A DNA stretch of 64,000 nucleotides from Gordonia paraffinivorans NBRC 108238 (GTDB lineage Bacteria > Actinomycetota > Actinomycetes > Mycobacteriales > Mycobacteriaceae), in contig NZ_BAOQ01000030.1 in assembly GCF_000344155.1 (NCBI RefSeq), forward strand, positions 19,663 to 83,662. Reading direction: 5' to 3'. Position 1 is the first letter of the stretch, and each line of letters begins with the position of its first letter. The position numbers and the translations under genes were made by a program. Shown piece after piece: positions 27,920 through 41,298 of the stretch. The notes under the pieces were generated by a model. That model saw only the letters and a list, made by a program, of their open reading frames with translations. It had not been told where the DNA came from and did no database searches.

Positions 27920-29929
27920 ATGGCGACGACGCCCACGGCCGCGAAAAGCCTGCCGGAACTGACACTCCGAGGAATCCTGCTCGGCGGCGTCATCACCCTC
28001 GTCTTCACTGCCGCGAACGTCTACCTCGGGCTCAAGGTGGGCCTGACGTTCGCCACGGCCATCCCCGCCGCGGTCATCTCGATGAGCATCCTGCGCAACT
28101 TCGCGAATCACACGATCGTGGAGAACAACATCGTGCAGACCATCGCATCGGCCGCAGGGACGCTCTCGGCGATCATCTTCGTGATCCCCGGTCTGGTCAT
28201 GATCGGGTGGTGGACGGGGTTCCCGTACTGGATCACGGTCGCGGTGTGTGCGATCGGCGGCATCCTCGGCGTCATGTATTCCATCCCGCTGCGGCGGGCG
28301 CTGGTCACCGGGTCGGACCTTCCCTACCCGGAAGGCATTGCCGCAGCAGAAGTTCTGAAGGTCGGCGACTCCGCCGGCGGTGCCGAGGAGAACAAGGCCG
28401 GCCTGCGCGCGATCATCATCGGGTCCATCGCGTCGGCCGGGTTCGCGCTGCTCACCAAGCTGCGGGTGCTCAGCGACACCATCTCCGCCACGATCAAGGT
28501 CGGTGCGGGCGGAACGCTGTTCACCGCCGGATTGTCCATGTCCCTCATCGGCATCGGGCACCTCGTCGGTGTCACCGTCGGCATCGCGATGCTCATCGGC
28601 CTGCTCATCTCCTACGGCGTCCTGCTCCCGATCGAGAGCCAGAACGCCGGAGAGCCCGGTGAGTCCCTGAGCGACATGGTGTCCGGTGTCTTCGCCAACG
28701 ACGTCCGGCTCATCGGTGCGGGCGCCATCGCCATCGCCGCCATCTGGACCCTCATCAAGGTGATGGGCCCGATCGTCCGCGGGATCAAGGGGTCGCTGGC
28801 GTCCTCGCGGTCGCGCCGGGAAGGCGAGACGGTCGACATCACCGAGCGCGACATCCCCTTCAACATCGTCGGCGGCAGCATCCTGGTGTTGCTCATCCCG
28901 ATCGGCCTGTTGCTGTGGGACTTCGTGCACAGCACCGTTCTCGAGGGCAGCGCCGCCGGCATCATCGCGGTCAGCGTCGTGTTCGTGTTCGTCATCGGCC
29001 TGGCCGTCGCGGCGGTCTGCGGCTACATGGCGGGACTCATCGGGTCGTCGAACTCGCCGATCTCCGGCGTGGGCATCCTCGTCGTGCTGATCGCGGCCAT
29101 CCTCATCAAGGCCGTGTACGGAAGCGCCGACGACTCGCAGACCGACGCGCTGATCGCCTACACGCTGTTCACCGCGGCGATCGTCTTCGGCGTCGCCACG
29201 ATCTCCAACGACAACCTGCAGGACCTCAAGACCGGCCAGCTCGTCGGCGCGACGCCGTGGAAGCAGCAGGTCGCCCTGGTGGTCGGCGTGCTGTTCGGAT
29301 CGGCCATCATCCCGCCGATCCTCGGCCTGATGTACGACGTCTTCGGCTTCGTGGGCGCGCCCGGCGCCGGACCCGATGCCCTCGCCGCGCCGCAGGCCGG
29401 CCTGCTGTCCACGCTCGCCAAGGGCGTCTTGGGCGCCGACCTCAACTGGGGCCTGATCGGCCTGGGCGCGCTGATCGGCGCGGTCGTCATCCTCATCGAC
29501 GAACTCCTCGGGCGCGCAGGCCGTTTCCGCATCCCGCCGCTGGCCGTCGGCATGGGCATGTACCTGCCGATGTCGGTGACCCTCATCATCCCGGTCGGCG
29601 CGTTCCTCGGTCACTTCTACAACCGGTGGGCCGAACGCTCTGGCGGCGCGGTCGACCACAAGAAGCGCATGGGCGTCCTCCTGGCGACCGGCCTCATCGT
29701 CGGCGAGGCGCTGTTCGGCGTGGTCTTCGCCGGGATCGTCGCCGCCACCGGCGACGATTCGGTGCTGGCGATCGTCGGTGACGGCTTCGACACCTGGGCG
29801 CAGATCCTCGGCGTCGTCGTGTTCGCCGCCGTCGTCGCCTACCTCTACAACCGCACGACGAAGGTCGCGACCGCGAGCGGGGACCCGGCGCTGGAGACCG
29901 GCGGAAAGGCCGGCGGCCCGCAGGCCTGA
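27920..29929 (+). CDS. OPT-family oligopeptide transporter
   Basis: 669 residues, with roughly 14-16 hydrophobic segments over the whole length. The N-terminal SLPELTLRGILLGGVITLVF and AANVYLGLKVGLTFATAIPA are characteristic of bacterial OPT transporters, as is DLPYPEGIAAAEVL. Members import small peptides or metal chelates with protons. Ribosome binding site GAGGGGA. It is divergent from the TetR gene and convergent with the dialkylglycine decarboxylase 30 bp away. Confidence 0.9.
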   Translation: MATTPTAAKSLPELTLRGILLGGVITLVFTAANVYLGLKVGLTFATAIPAAVISMSILRNFANHTIVENNIVQTIASAAGTLSAIIFVIPGLVMIGWWTGFPYWITVAVCAIGGILGVMYSIPLRRALVTGSDLPYPEGIAAAEVLKVGDSAGGAEENKAGLRAIIIGSIASAGFALLTKLRVLSDTISATIKVGAGGTLFTAGLSMSLIGIGHLVGVTVGIAMLIGLLISYGVLLPIESQNAGEPGESLSDMVSGVFANDVRLIGAGAIAIAAIWTLIKVMGPIVRGIKGSLASSRSRREGETVDITERDIPFNIVGGSILVLLIPIGLLLWDFVHSTVLEGSAAGIIAVSVVFVFVIGLAVAAVCGYMAGLIGSSNSPISGVGILVVLIAAILIKAVYGSADDSQTDALIAYTLFTAAIVFGVATISNDNLQDLKTGQLVGATPWKQQVALVVGVLFGSAIIPPILGLMYDVFGFVGAPGAGPDALAAPQAGLLSTLAKGVLGADLNWGLIGLGALIGAVVILIDELLGRAGRFRIPPLAVGMGMYLPMSVTLIIPVGAFLGHFYNRWAERSGGAVDHKKRMGVLLATGLIVGEALFGVVFAGIVAATGDDSVLAIVGDGFDTWAQILGVVVFAAVVAYLYNRTTKVATASGDPALETGGKAGGPQA

Positions 29930-29959
29930 CCGGGGCCCGCCGGGCCGGCGCTCACCCGA

Positions 29960-32612
<2,653 letters not shown>

Positions 32613-32839
32613 GACTTCCTCCTCACCGGCACCGACCGTCCCTCGGACGCCGGTGCGAGTGTCTGATCTGCTTCGACCTGGTCTCGGTCGCCGAAACACC
32701 GAGGTACCCACGCGCCACCGGCCCCAACCATCGGCGGGCCGACTGCGCCGTGTTGAATGGCTGCGTCACGCGCCCTCTGCGGGTGCAGCTGCGCCACGCG
32801 CCGCTGAGGGCGCATCGGGCCGACGGGGAGGAGTCAGAC

Positions 32840-33931
32840 ATGGGTGGTCTCGACGGTGTCGCGACGCTGATCCACCTGGTGCGGGGCGGAGAGGTCGCCG
32901 AGACCAGGAAGACGCCGCACACGGTGATCGCCGACGGGCCGCATCGGCGGGTCCTTCGGTACGGAGACGACGCGGCCCGGGCAGCCGCGCGGGATGGATC
33001 GCGGCCGCCGGTGCTGCTGATCCCGCCCCTGGCGGTGTCGACGGACTGCTACGACCTCACCCCGGGACTGAGCCTCGTCGAGCACCTCCTGGCGACCGGG
33101 CGGGTGCCCTACGTCGTCGACTTCGGCGACATGACCCGAGAGGACCGCGACCTCGGGTTCGAGGAGTTCGTCACCGACATCGTGCCCGGCGCGATCTCGG
33201 CGGTGGTCGCCGACCTCGGTGGCGACCGCGCCGACGACGAGTCCGGCGACGAGGCCCCGAACGTCGAGGTGGACCTCATCGCGTGGAGCCTGGGCGGGAC
33301 CATCGGATTCCTGACGCTGGCGGCCGACCCGGGTCTGCCGGTGCGCTCGATGACCGCGGTCGGCACGCCCCTCGACTACGATCGGGTGCCCCCGTATCCG
33401 CTGGTGAAGACGTTGATGAAGCCGATCGGCACCGCACCCGTCTCGCTGGCGCTGCGGGCGCTCGGCGGTATCCCGGCGCCGCTGGTCCAGGTCGCCTATC
33501 GGGGCACCGCCTGGCAGCGCGAACTCAAGAAGCCCGGCTACATCATCCGCAACGCCCACGACCCCGAGGCGCTCACGCGGATGAAGGCGATCGACCGCTT
33601 CCAGGAGACGATGCCCGGCTACCCGGGCCGGGCGTCGGAGCAGATGTGGGAGAACTTCATCATGCGCGGCGAGCTGGCGAGCGGGGTGGTCCACTTCGAC
33701 GACCTCACCATCGACCTGTCGAAGGTCGGCGTGCCCGTGCAGCTGTTCGGCAGCCACCGCGACGCGATCGTCAGCTGGGAGGCCGCGCACCACGGCGTCG
33801 ACCTGTTCACCGGATCGCCGCGGGTGGAGTTCACCACCGTCGAGACGAGTCACCTCGGGCTCATCGCGGGGACGGCGGCAGTCGAGCAGACATGGCCGCG
33901 GATCGACGAGTTCCTGGCGGGACTGGACTGA
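32840..33931 (+). CDS. Alpha/beta hydrolase, PHA-synthase/depolymerase-like
   Basis: 363 residues from MGGLDGVATLIHLV with GGGGAGGAG upstream. The core matches PhaC-like alpha/beta hydrolases: PPVLLIPPLAVSTDCYDLTP, then nucleophile elbow IAWSLGGTIG with Ser where class I-III PHA synthases have Cys. The late SHRDAIVSWEAA and TSHLGLIAG supply Asp and His. The Ser elbow argues against polymerisation and for an acyl hydrolase or acyltransferase. It starts 228 bp from the divergent PfpI gene. Confidence 0.75.
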   Translation: MGGLDGVATLIHLVRGGEVAETRKTPHTVIADGPHRRVLRYGDDAARAAARDGSRPPVLLIPPLAVSTDCYDLTPGLSLVEHLLATGRVPYVVDFGDMTREDRDLGFEEFVTDIVPGAISAVVADLGGDRADDESGDEAPNVEVDLIAWSLGGTIGFLTLAADPGLPVRSMTAVGTPLDYDRVPPYPLVKTLMKPIGTAPVSLALRALGGIPAPLVQVAYRGTAWQRELKKPGYIIRNAHDPEALTRMKAIDRFQETMPGYPGRASEQMWENFIMRGELASGVVHFDDLTIDLSKVGVPVQLFGSHRDAIVSWEAAHHGVDLFTGSPRVEFTTVETSHLGLIAGTAAVEQTWPRIDEFLAGLD

Positions 33932-34027
33932 CCCTCGCCGCGCCGGTCCCGCCCGCTCACCCACCGAATGCGGGTCGCGGCAAGCGATTGCGCGGGCCGA
34001 CGATCAGGCGGCGCCCGCGGACCGCGC

Positions 34028-35169
34028 TCAGGGCGCGACGCTGAGCCAGTCGGCGAACCCCGAGGGATCGTGGCGGCCGAGTGCGCCGTGCTCGAACAGG
34101 CCCCAGCCGGTGCGGGAGGTGCCGTCGGCCTCCCGGCACACCGCCCGCCCGACGTGGTCGATGACCCCGAACGGCATGCGTCCGATGATCTCCGGACTCG
34201 TCATGTCGTAGGTGAGGCGTTCGGTGAAGCCCTCGCCGCGCCACATGCCGTGAAGCCAGTCGGGGTCGCCGCCGTAGCCGCCGCCGACGTGGATCGGCAC
34301 CGGCAGCAGGGACTCGACCTCCAGCGTCACGGGGGAGCCGTCCGACGCGGTCGCGGAGATCGTCGCGCCGGTGGGGATTCGCGTGCCCGAGGCGTAGTGG
34401 ACCGAGATCCGCGGCCAGCCCAGTTGTTCGACGCGTCCGTCCTTCCACACGCGCGAACAGTCGTTGAGGGTGCGGTGGCCGTCGGGGTCCTCCTGCACGA
34501 TGAGGACGAGCTGGAAGTCGTCGAAGGCCATCGGGACATACAGCCACCACATCCCCTCGAACGGCGGGTCCGCAGGCCTCCCCGCGGGTTCCGGCTCGCC
34601 GACGGGGCGGATACCCCAGGAGCGGTCGCGGGTGCCGACCCACGTCGACGGGTCGACGTCGATGGTCTCGCCGTCGACGGTGATGTGGCCGCGCCACGTG
34701 CCCACCTGCGCGAAGCGCTGGGCGTCGAGGGTGACCTTGGTGCCCTGGCGCATGAGGTGCGGCTGTTCGAGCAACGGGTCGAACAATCCCTCCCAGTGCA
34801 GGTCGAGCGAGATGCCCTCGGTCTCGGCGAGCGTGAGATGCAGTGTGCGCAAGGGTTCGTCGACGGCGAGCCGGTAGCCGCCCACGTGCTGGTCGAGACG
34901 GTCGTCGTCGATGGCATCGCTGAGGTGGACGGCGGTCTGCGTGTCGTCACCGTCCGGGTTCCGGCGCCGGATGAGCACGAAGGCGTCCTTCACCCCGAGG
35001 TTCGGGTAGTAACCGATCCCGGTGATCAGGAAGAGGTTCCCGCTGCGGTCGTGCGCGTTCAGATAGGCGCGATCGTAGAAGTTGCGGTCGGAGTCACCCG
35101 GCCACGCGATCGGTTGTGCCAGTTGGTGGATGGGGAACTCGTCGAGGGGGCCGAGGCCGCTGCGGCTCA

Positions 35170-35170
<1 letters not shown>
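34028..35170 (-). CDS. Conserved protein of unknown function, lipocalin/CrtC-like (DUF7064/7065 type)
   Basis: 380 residues, no signal peptide or membrane segment. It is rich in Trp and beta strands (WRGHITVDGETIDVDPSTW, then FEGMWWLYVPMAFDDFQ), resembling the hydroxyneurosporene-hydratase/tocopherol-cyclase lipocalin-like fold. I recall such proteins as DUF7064/DUF7065, beside APH-type kinases in actinobacteria. Its ATG shares one base with the stop of the upstream phosphotransferase (TGATG), so the two are coupled and probably work on one substrate. The activity is unknown. Confidence 0.6.
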
Positions 35171-37065
<1,895 letters not shown>

Positions 37066-37102
37066 TCACGTGGCGGCCGCAGCGCGGACATAGACTCGCA
37101 GG

Positions 37103-37534
37103 ATGAGCTCCCGAGACCCCCGCACCACCGATGAGATCGTCGAGAAGATCCTGTCCACCTACGACACCATCACGGTCGTCGGCGCCAGTGCGAATCCCGC
37201 CAAACCGGCCAACGAGGTGCCCGCGCACATGAAGCACCTCGGCTGGCGGATCATCCCCGTCAACCCGACCGCGGACGAGATCGTGGGCGAGAAGGCCTAC
37301 CGGTCGCTGGCCGACATCCCCGAACAGGTCGGACTCGTCGACGTGTTCCGCCCCGGACCCGAGTGCGCCGAGGTCGCGCGGGCGGCCGTCGCGGCCGGGG
37401 CCACGGCACTGTGGCTGCAGCTCGGCATCACCTCGCCCGAGGCCCGCCGGATCGCCGAGGACGCCGGTCTGCTCTACGTCGAGGACCGCTGCCTGATCAT
37501 CGAACAGCGCCGCACCGGCATCGTGCCCGCGTGA
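37103..37534 (+). CDS. CoA-binding domain protein (YccU-like)
   Basis: 143 residues making a single Rossmann-type CoA-binding domain: ITVVGASANPAKPANEVPAHMKHLGW and NPTADEIVGEKAYRSLADIP. The Gly-rich loop and C-terminal VEDRCLIIEQRR are characteristic. Such stand-alone domains bind CoA, acyl-CoA or NAD and have no assigned reaction. A 16-bp gap separates it from the membrane protein downstream. Confidence 0.87.
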   Translation: MSSRDPRTTDEIVEKILSTYDTITVVGASANPAKPANEVPAHMKHLGWRIIPVNPTADEIVGEKAYRSLADIPEQVGLVDVFRPGPECAEVARAAVAAGATALWLQLGITSPEARRIAEDAGLLYVEDRCLIIEQRRTGIVPA

Positions 37535-37550
37535 CGAAGGCGGGTGACCG

Positions 37551-38324
37551 GTGGAACTCCTCGATGATCTGACCCATCAACGACTTCCGCTGTTCCTGCT
37601 GTTCGCCTCGTTCGTCGTCACGTTCATCGTGACGCGCGTGATCACCCGGCTCATCCGGGCCGGCAAGGGGCCGTTCCGCAACAACGTGTCCGGCGGCATC
37701 CACGTGCATCACATGGTGCCCGGCCTGGCCCTCACCATCGTGGGCGCCTTCATCTCGGTGGGCGTCAACGGAGTCGAGCCCGGGGCGGCGATCAGCGCGG
37801 TGATGATCGGCATCGGCGCGTCGCTCGTGCTCGACGAGTTCGCACTGATCCTGCGGCTGCAGGACGTGTACTGGTCACGCGAGGGGCAGTTGTCGGTCCA
37901 GGTGGTGGCGCTCACGGTAGCCGCGCTGGGCATGGTGCTCCTCGGATTCAACCCGTTCAACGCCGAGACCGACGTGGAGTTCGGCCCGATCGTGTTCGCG
38001 GTGACCGCCCCGGTCAACATCGCCGCGGCGATCGTCTGCGTGATCAAGGGCAAGTACTCGACGGCGGTGGTGGGCGTCTTCATCCCGATCTTCGCCTGGA
38101 CGGGCGCCATCCGGCTCGCCCGGCCGAAGTCCCCGTGGGCTCGACGCCGGTACTCGCCGGAGAAGCTCGAGAAGGCAACGGCGCGCGCACGCCGCTTCGA
38201 CAAGCGTTGGGGACGCCGGGGATTGACCATCGGGGACTGGATCGCCGGCAAGCCGACCGAGGACCCGGCCGACCCCGCGCTGCCCGAGAAGCGCGACGGG
38301 ACAGGGGAGGCGCTCCCGCGCTGA
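37551..38324 (+). CDS. Conserved integral membrane protein
   Basis: 257 residues from GTG 37551. About five hydrophobic segments (residues ~14-32, 57-75, 80-100, 118-135, 150-190) and a charged ~60-residue cytoplasmic tail. A conserved-looking GGIHVHHMVPGLALT with clustered His lies between segments 1 and 2 and could bind metal. I do not recognise a named family. Probably co-transcribed with the CoA-binding protein. Confidence 0.7.
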   Translation: MELLDDLTHQRLPLFLLFASFVVTFIVTRVITRLIRAGKGPFRNNVSGGIHVHHMVPGLALTIVGAFISVGVNGVEPGAAISAVMIGIGASLVLDEFALILRLQDVYWSREGQLSVQVVALTVAALGMVLLGFNPFNAETDVEFGPIVFAVTAPVNIAAAIVCVIKGKYSTAVVGVFIPIFAWTGAIRLARPKSPWARRRYSPEKLEKATARARRFDKRWGRRGLTIGDWIAGKPTEDPADPALPEKRDGTGEALPR

Positions 38325-38343
38325 ACCGTCGGATTCGGTGTCG

Positions 38344-39225
38344 TCACCGTTCGGCGGGATCGAAGTGCTCACGCGCGATCTCGACGAACCGGCGCGTCGC
38401 AGGCGACGCCGTGACGCGCCACACCAGGCCCAGCCGCGCGCGGGTGTCGATGCCGCGGATCACACGCCCGACGACGCGTTCGTCGGCGGCCGCGATCGAC
38501 TCGCTGAGGATGCCGGTTCCCATTCCGCTGCACACCAATTCGATGATCGCGTCGGGTGAGGACGCCTCGATCGCGGGCCGGACGGGTGCGCCGTGCGCGG
38601 ACGCCGCCGCGTCGAAGACGGCCCGGATTCCCGCGCCCTCCGGCAGGGAGATCAGTGAGTGCCGCCGGAGCTCGTCGAGATCGATCGCCTGCCCGCGGTC
38701 GGGGGCATCGGCCGGGACGACGGCGACGACCGGCTCGTCGACGACCGTCAGCGCCTCCACCGACCGCGGTAGCGTGTCGCCGTAGCCGGCGAGTGCGATG
38801 TCGAGCGCGCCGTCGACGACCGAGGCGACGAGTTCCTCAGAGGGCGCCTCGCGAAGGCTCAACCCGACCTTCGGGTGCGCCGCACCGAAGCTGCCCAGTG
38901 CAGCGAACAGCGGTGCGACGGTACATCCCTCGACCATTCCCACGGCCAGGTTCCCGCGGAGGAGGCCCCGGACCTCGGCGACGGCGCGGGCGACGTCCTC
39001 GGCGGCCGACAGCGCCGCCGTCGCCGCCGGGAGGGCTGCTCGGCCGGCGTCGGTGAGCCGGACGGCGCGGCCCGATCGGTCGAAGAGCGCCGCGCCCAGC
39101 TCGTGTTCGAGATTGCGGATCTGCGCGCTGATGTTCGGCTGGGTGGTGTGCACGCGGTGTGCGGCCGCGGTGAAGCTTCCCTCGGCCGCCACCGCGGCGA
39201 AGTACTCGAGCTGCCGCAACTCCAT
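38344..39225 (-). CDS. LysR-family transcriptional regulator
   Basis: 293 residues, the normal length. HTH in residues 1-60 (MELRQLEYFAAVAAEGSFTA, then TTQPNISAQIRNLEHELG). The effector domain spans ~90-293. Divergent from the NTF2-like gene with 94 bp between and an inverted repeat at 39232, so it probably controls that gene and itself. Confidence 0.92.
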   Translation of the reverse strand: MELRQLEYFAAVAAEGSFTAAAHRVHTTQPNISAQIRNLEHELGAALFDRSGRAVRLTDAGRAALPAATAALSAAEDVARAVAEVRGLLRGNLAVGMVEGCTVAPLFAALGSFGAAHPKVGLSLREAPSEELVASVVDGALDIALAGYGDTLPRSVEALTVVDEPVVAVVPADAPDRGQAIDLDELRRHSLISLPEGAGIRAVFDAAASAHGAPVRPAIEASSPDAIIELVCSGMGTGILSESIAAADERVVGRVIRGIDTRARLGLVWRVTASPATRRFVEIAREHFDPAER

Positions 39226-39231
39226 AACTGT

Positions 39232-39249
39232 TGATGATAGCGAGCATCA
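39232..39249. promoter_or_regulatory. Candidate LysR binding site
   Basis: TGATG-N8-CATCA (5+8+5), just upstream of the LysR start, with a further CATCAC at 39254. Dyad placement in the divergent promoter fits LysR autoregulation. Confidence 0.4.
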
Positions 39250-39319
39250 CAAACATCACCTGGACTTATGTCCGGATCTGATCGACCGTGGGGGTACACG
39301 TCCCGATCGAAAGGATTCG

Positions 39320-39691
39320 ATGATGTCCGACCACGAGACCGCACGCACTCCCGAAGATCTGACCAGGATGTTCGTCGAGTACTCGAACGCCGGCGACCCC
39401 GACGCGGTGGCGGCGCTCTATCACGAGGACGCCGTGATGGCCTTCCCGCCGGGACAGGTGACGCGGGGCCGTCAGGCGATCCGTGACCTGTGGGCGACGG
39501 TGCTCGAGCAGCGGCCGACCTTCGTTCCCGAGCCGCCGTTGCCGACGCTCTACTTCGGAGAGGACCTGGCCCTCACCTCCACGCCGCCCCGCGACGGCGC
39601 CGGTGCGCGGGCGCAGGTGGTGATGCGCCGCCCCGACGGTTCCTGGGTACGCGTCATCGACCAGCCCGAGTTCTGCACGCCCACACGGTGA
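39320..39691 (+). CDS. SnoaL/NTF2-like protein (nuclear transport factor 2 fold)
   Basis: 123 residues; ATGATG start with GAAAGGA upstream. It is the cone-shaped NTF2 fold: FVEYSNAGDPDAVAALYHEDAVMAFPPG, then GRQAIRDLWATVL, ending RPDGSWVRVIDQPEF. Family members are small isomerases, dehydratases or binding proteins; no catalytic residues can be assigned. Divergent from the LysR gene. Confidence 0.83.
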   Translation: MMSDHETARTPEDLTRMFVEYSNAGDPDAVAALYHEDAVMAFPPGQVTRGRQAIRDLWATVLEQRPTFVPEPPLPTLYFGEDLALTSTPPRDGAGARAQVVMRRPDGSWVRVIDQPEFCTPTR

Positions 39692-39857
39692 GCGCCGGCC
39701 GGCCGGCATTTCTGACACCGGATTCAGATCTCGTGCTAGCTTCGCTGTGGCGGGGATTACACCGGCACCTCCCCGGAACCGCGTCACCGGGCCGACCCGA
39801 CCCGCCGGGAGGTGGCGAGCGGGCCGGTGCCACAGGGAGCGAGAGGACGGGATCTGC

Positions 39858-41255
39858 GTGTCAGTGCCGGAAGCCCAGGACGTGGCCGCGCGTGTGGCCG
39901 GGCGGCTCGCGTCGAAGCGCGGCACCCCGGTGTCGGTCGTCTCGGCGCGACAACTGCCGGCCGGCGCGAGCCGCGCGACGTATGCGGTCGACCTCGTCGA
40001 CGCCGATGGGCGGATCGAGCAGGTCATCGTGCGCGCCGTCCCGTCCGCCGCCGACGACGGCGGGCTCGCCGACGAGGCGAAGGTCCTGCGGGCCGCGGCC
40101 GACGCCGGGGTCCCGGTCCCGCGGATCCTCGACGCGGCATTCGGCGGGGCCGACAATCCCCTCGGGTTTCCGTACCTGGCAATGGAGTTCATCGCCGGCG
40201 AGTCGATACCCCGGCGCATCCTCCGTGACGGCGCCCATGCGACCGCGCGCGAGCGCTTCGTCGAGCAGTGTGGACGGATTCTGGCACGGGTGCACCAGAT
40301 CGACGCGGTCGAGGCCCCCGGTCTCACCGAACTGACCGATCCCGTCGAAGGGCTGAGGCAGCTCTTCCCGAGGGAGTTCGACGCCATGCCCGCCGGCCTC
40401 GTCCTCGCGGTCCGGTGGCTGCGCGACAACCCGCCGGCGCCGTCGCCGAAGACATGCGTCGTGCACGGCGATTTCCGCCTGGGGAACCTCCTGATCGACG
40501 CCGAAGGCGTTGCCGCCGTGCTGGACTGGGAACTGGTCCACATCGGCGACCCGATCGAGGACCTCGGCTGGCTGTGCGCCAAGGCCTGGCGCTTCGGCGG
40601 TGCCGCGCCGGTCGCCGGCATGGGCGAGCGGGCGGCGCTGCTCGACGCCTACGCCGAGATCGCCGGCTGGCGTCCGGACGAGGAGACCCTGCGCTGGTGG
40701 GAGCTCTACGCCACCGTCAAGTGGGGTCTGATCTGCGCGGTGCAGGCCAACCGGCATCTCGACGGCGTCGAACGGTCGGTGGAGCTCGCCGCCATCGGAA
40801 GACGCAGCGCGGAACAGGAATTCGACGCACTCCTCGACCTCGGCCTGGTGTCCCCGGAGATGGTCGAGGACCCGCTGGCGGCCGGTGTGGCCGCCCCGGA
40901 CGAGGCGCCCCACGGCGAGCCGAGCTCGCTCGAGCTGCTCGAGGCGGTCGCCGGATTCCTGCGCTCGGACTCGGTCACCGCCGAGATGTCGCCGCAGGTG
41001 CGGTTCCACACCCGCGTCGCCGGAAACGTCGTCGACGTGGTGCGCCGCCAGATCCTGCTGGGGCCCCGGCAGGCCGCGGAGAGCGCCGCACGTCTGGCCG
41101 CACTCGGAGTGGCCGACCAGCGGGCCCTCTGCGACGCGCTGTGGTCCGGCGAGCTCGACGCCGCGGACGAGAAGGTGCGTGACGCCGTCGTCGCCGACGT
41201 GCGCGCCCGGCTGCTGGTGGCCAACCCGAGGTACTTCGCCGTCCCGCACCCGTGA
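39858..41255 (+). CDS. APH-fold phosphotransferase fused to DUF6285 (LvaA-LvaB-like)
   Basis: 465 residues from GTG 39858 (GAGAGGAC upstream). Residues ~20-340 are an ACAD10/11-type kinase: CVVHGDFRLGNLLID catalytic loop, then VLDWELVHIGDPIEDLGWLC. Residues ~360-465 match DUF6285 (SSLELLEAVAGFLRSDSVTA, then FHTRVAGNVVDVVRRQILLG), normally a separate small protein. Family knowledge: LvaA with small LvaB phosphorylates 4-hydroxyacyl-CoA in levulinate degradation. The next gene, 43 bp on, is an acyl-CoA dehydrogenase, which fits. The physiological substrate is inferred. Confidence 0.82.
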   Translation: MSVPEAQDVAARVAGRLASKRGTPVSVVSARQLPAGASRATYAVDLVDADGRIEQVIVRAVPSAADDGGLADEAKVLRAAADAGVPVPRILDAAFGGADNPLGFPYLAMEFIAGESIPRRILRDGAHATARERFVEQCGRILARVHQIDAVEAPGLTELTDPVEGLRQLFPREFDAMPAGLVLAVRWLRDNPPAPSPKTCVVHGDFRLGNLLIDAEGVAAVLDWELVHIGDPIEDLGWLCAKAWRFGGAAPVAGMGERAALLDAYAEIAGWRPDEETLRWWELYATVKWGLICAVQANRHLDGVERSVELAAIGRRSAEQEFDALLDLGLVSPEMVEDPLAAGVAAPDEAPHGEPSSLELLEAVAGFLRSDSVTAEMSPQVRFHTRVAGNVVDVVRRQILLGPRQAAESAARLAALGVADQRALCDALWSGELDAADEKVRDAVVADVRARLLVANPRYFAVPHP

Positions 41256-41298
41256 CCGGCGCCGACCGGCGACCCGACCCCGACGAGAAGGATTCACC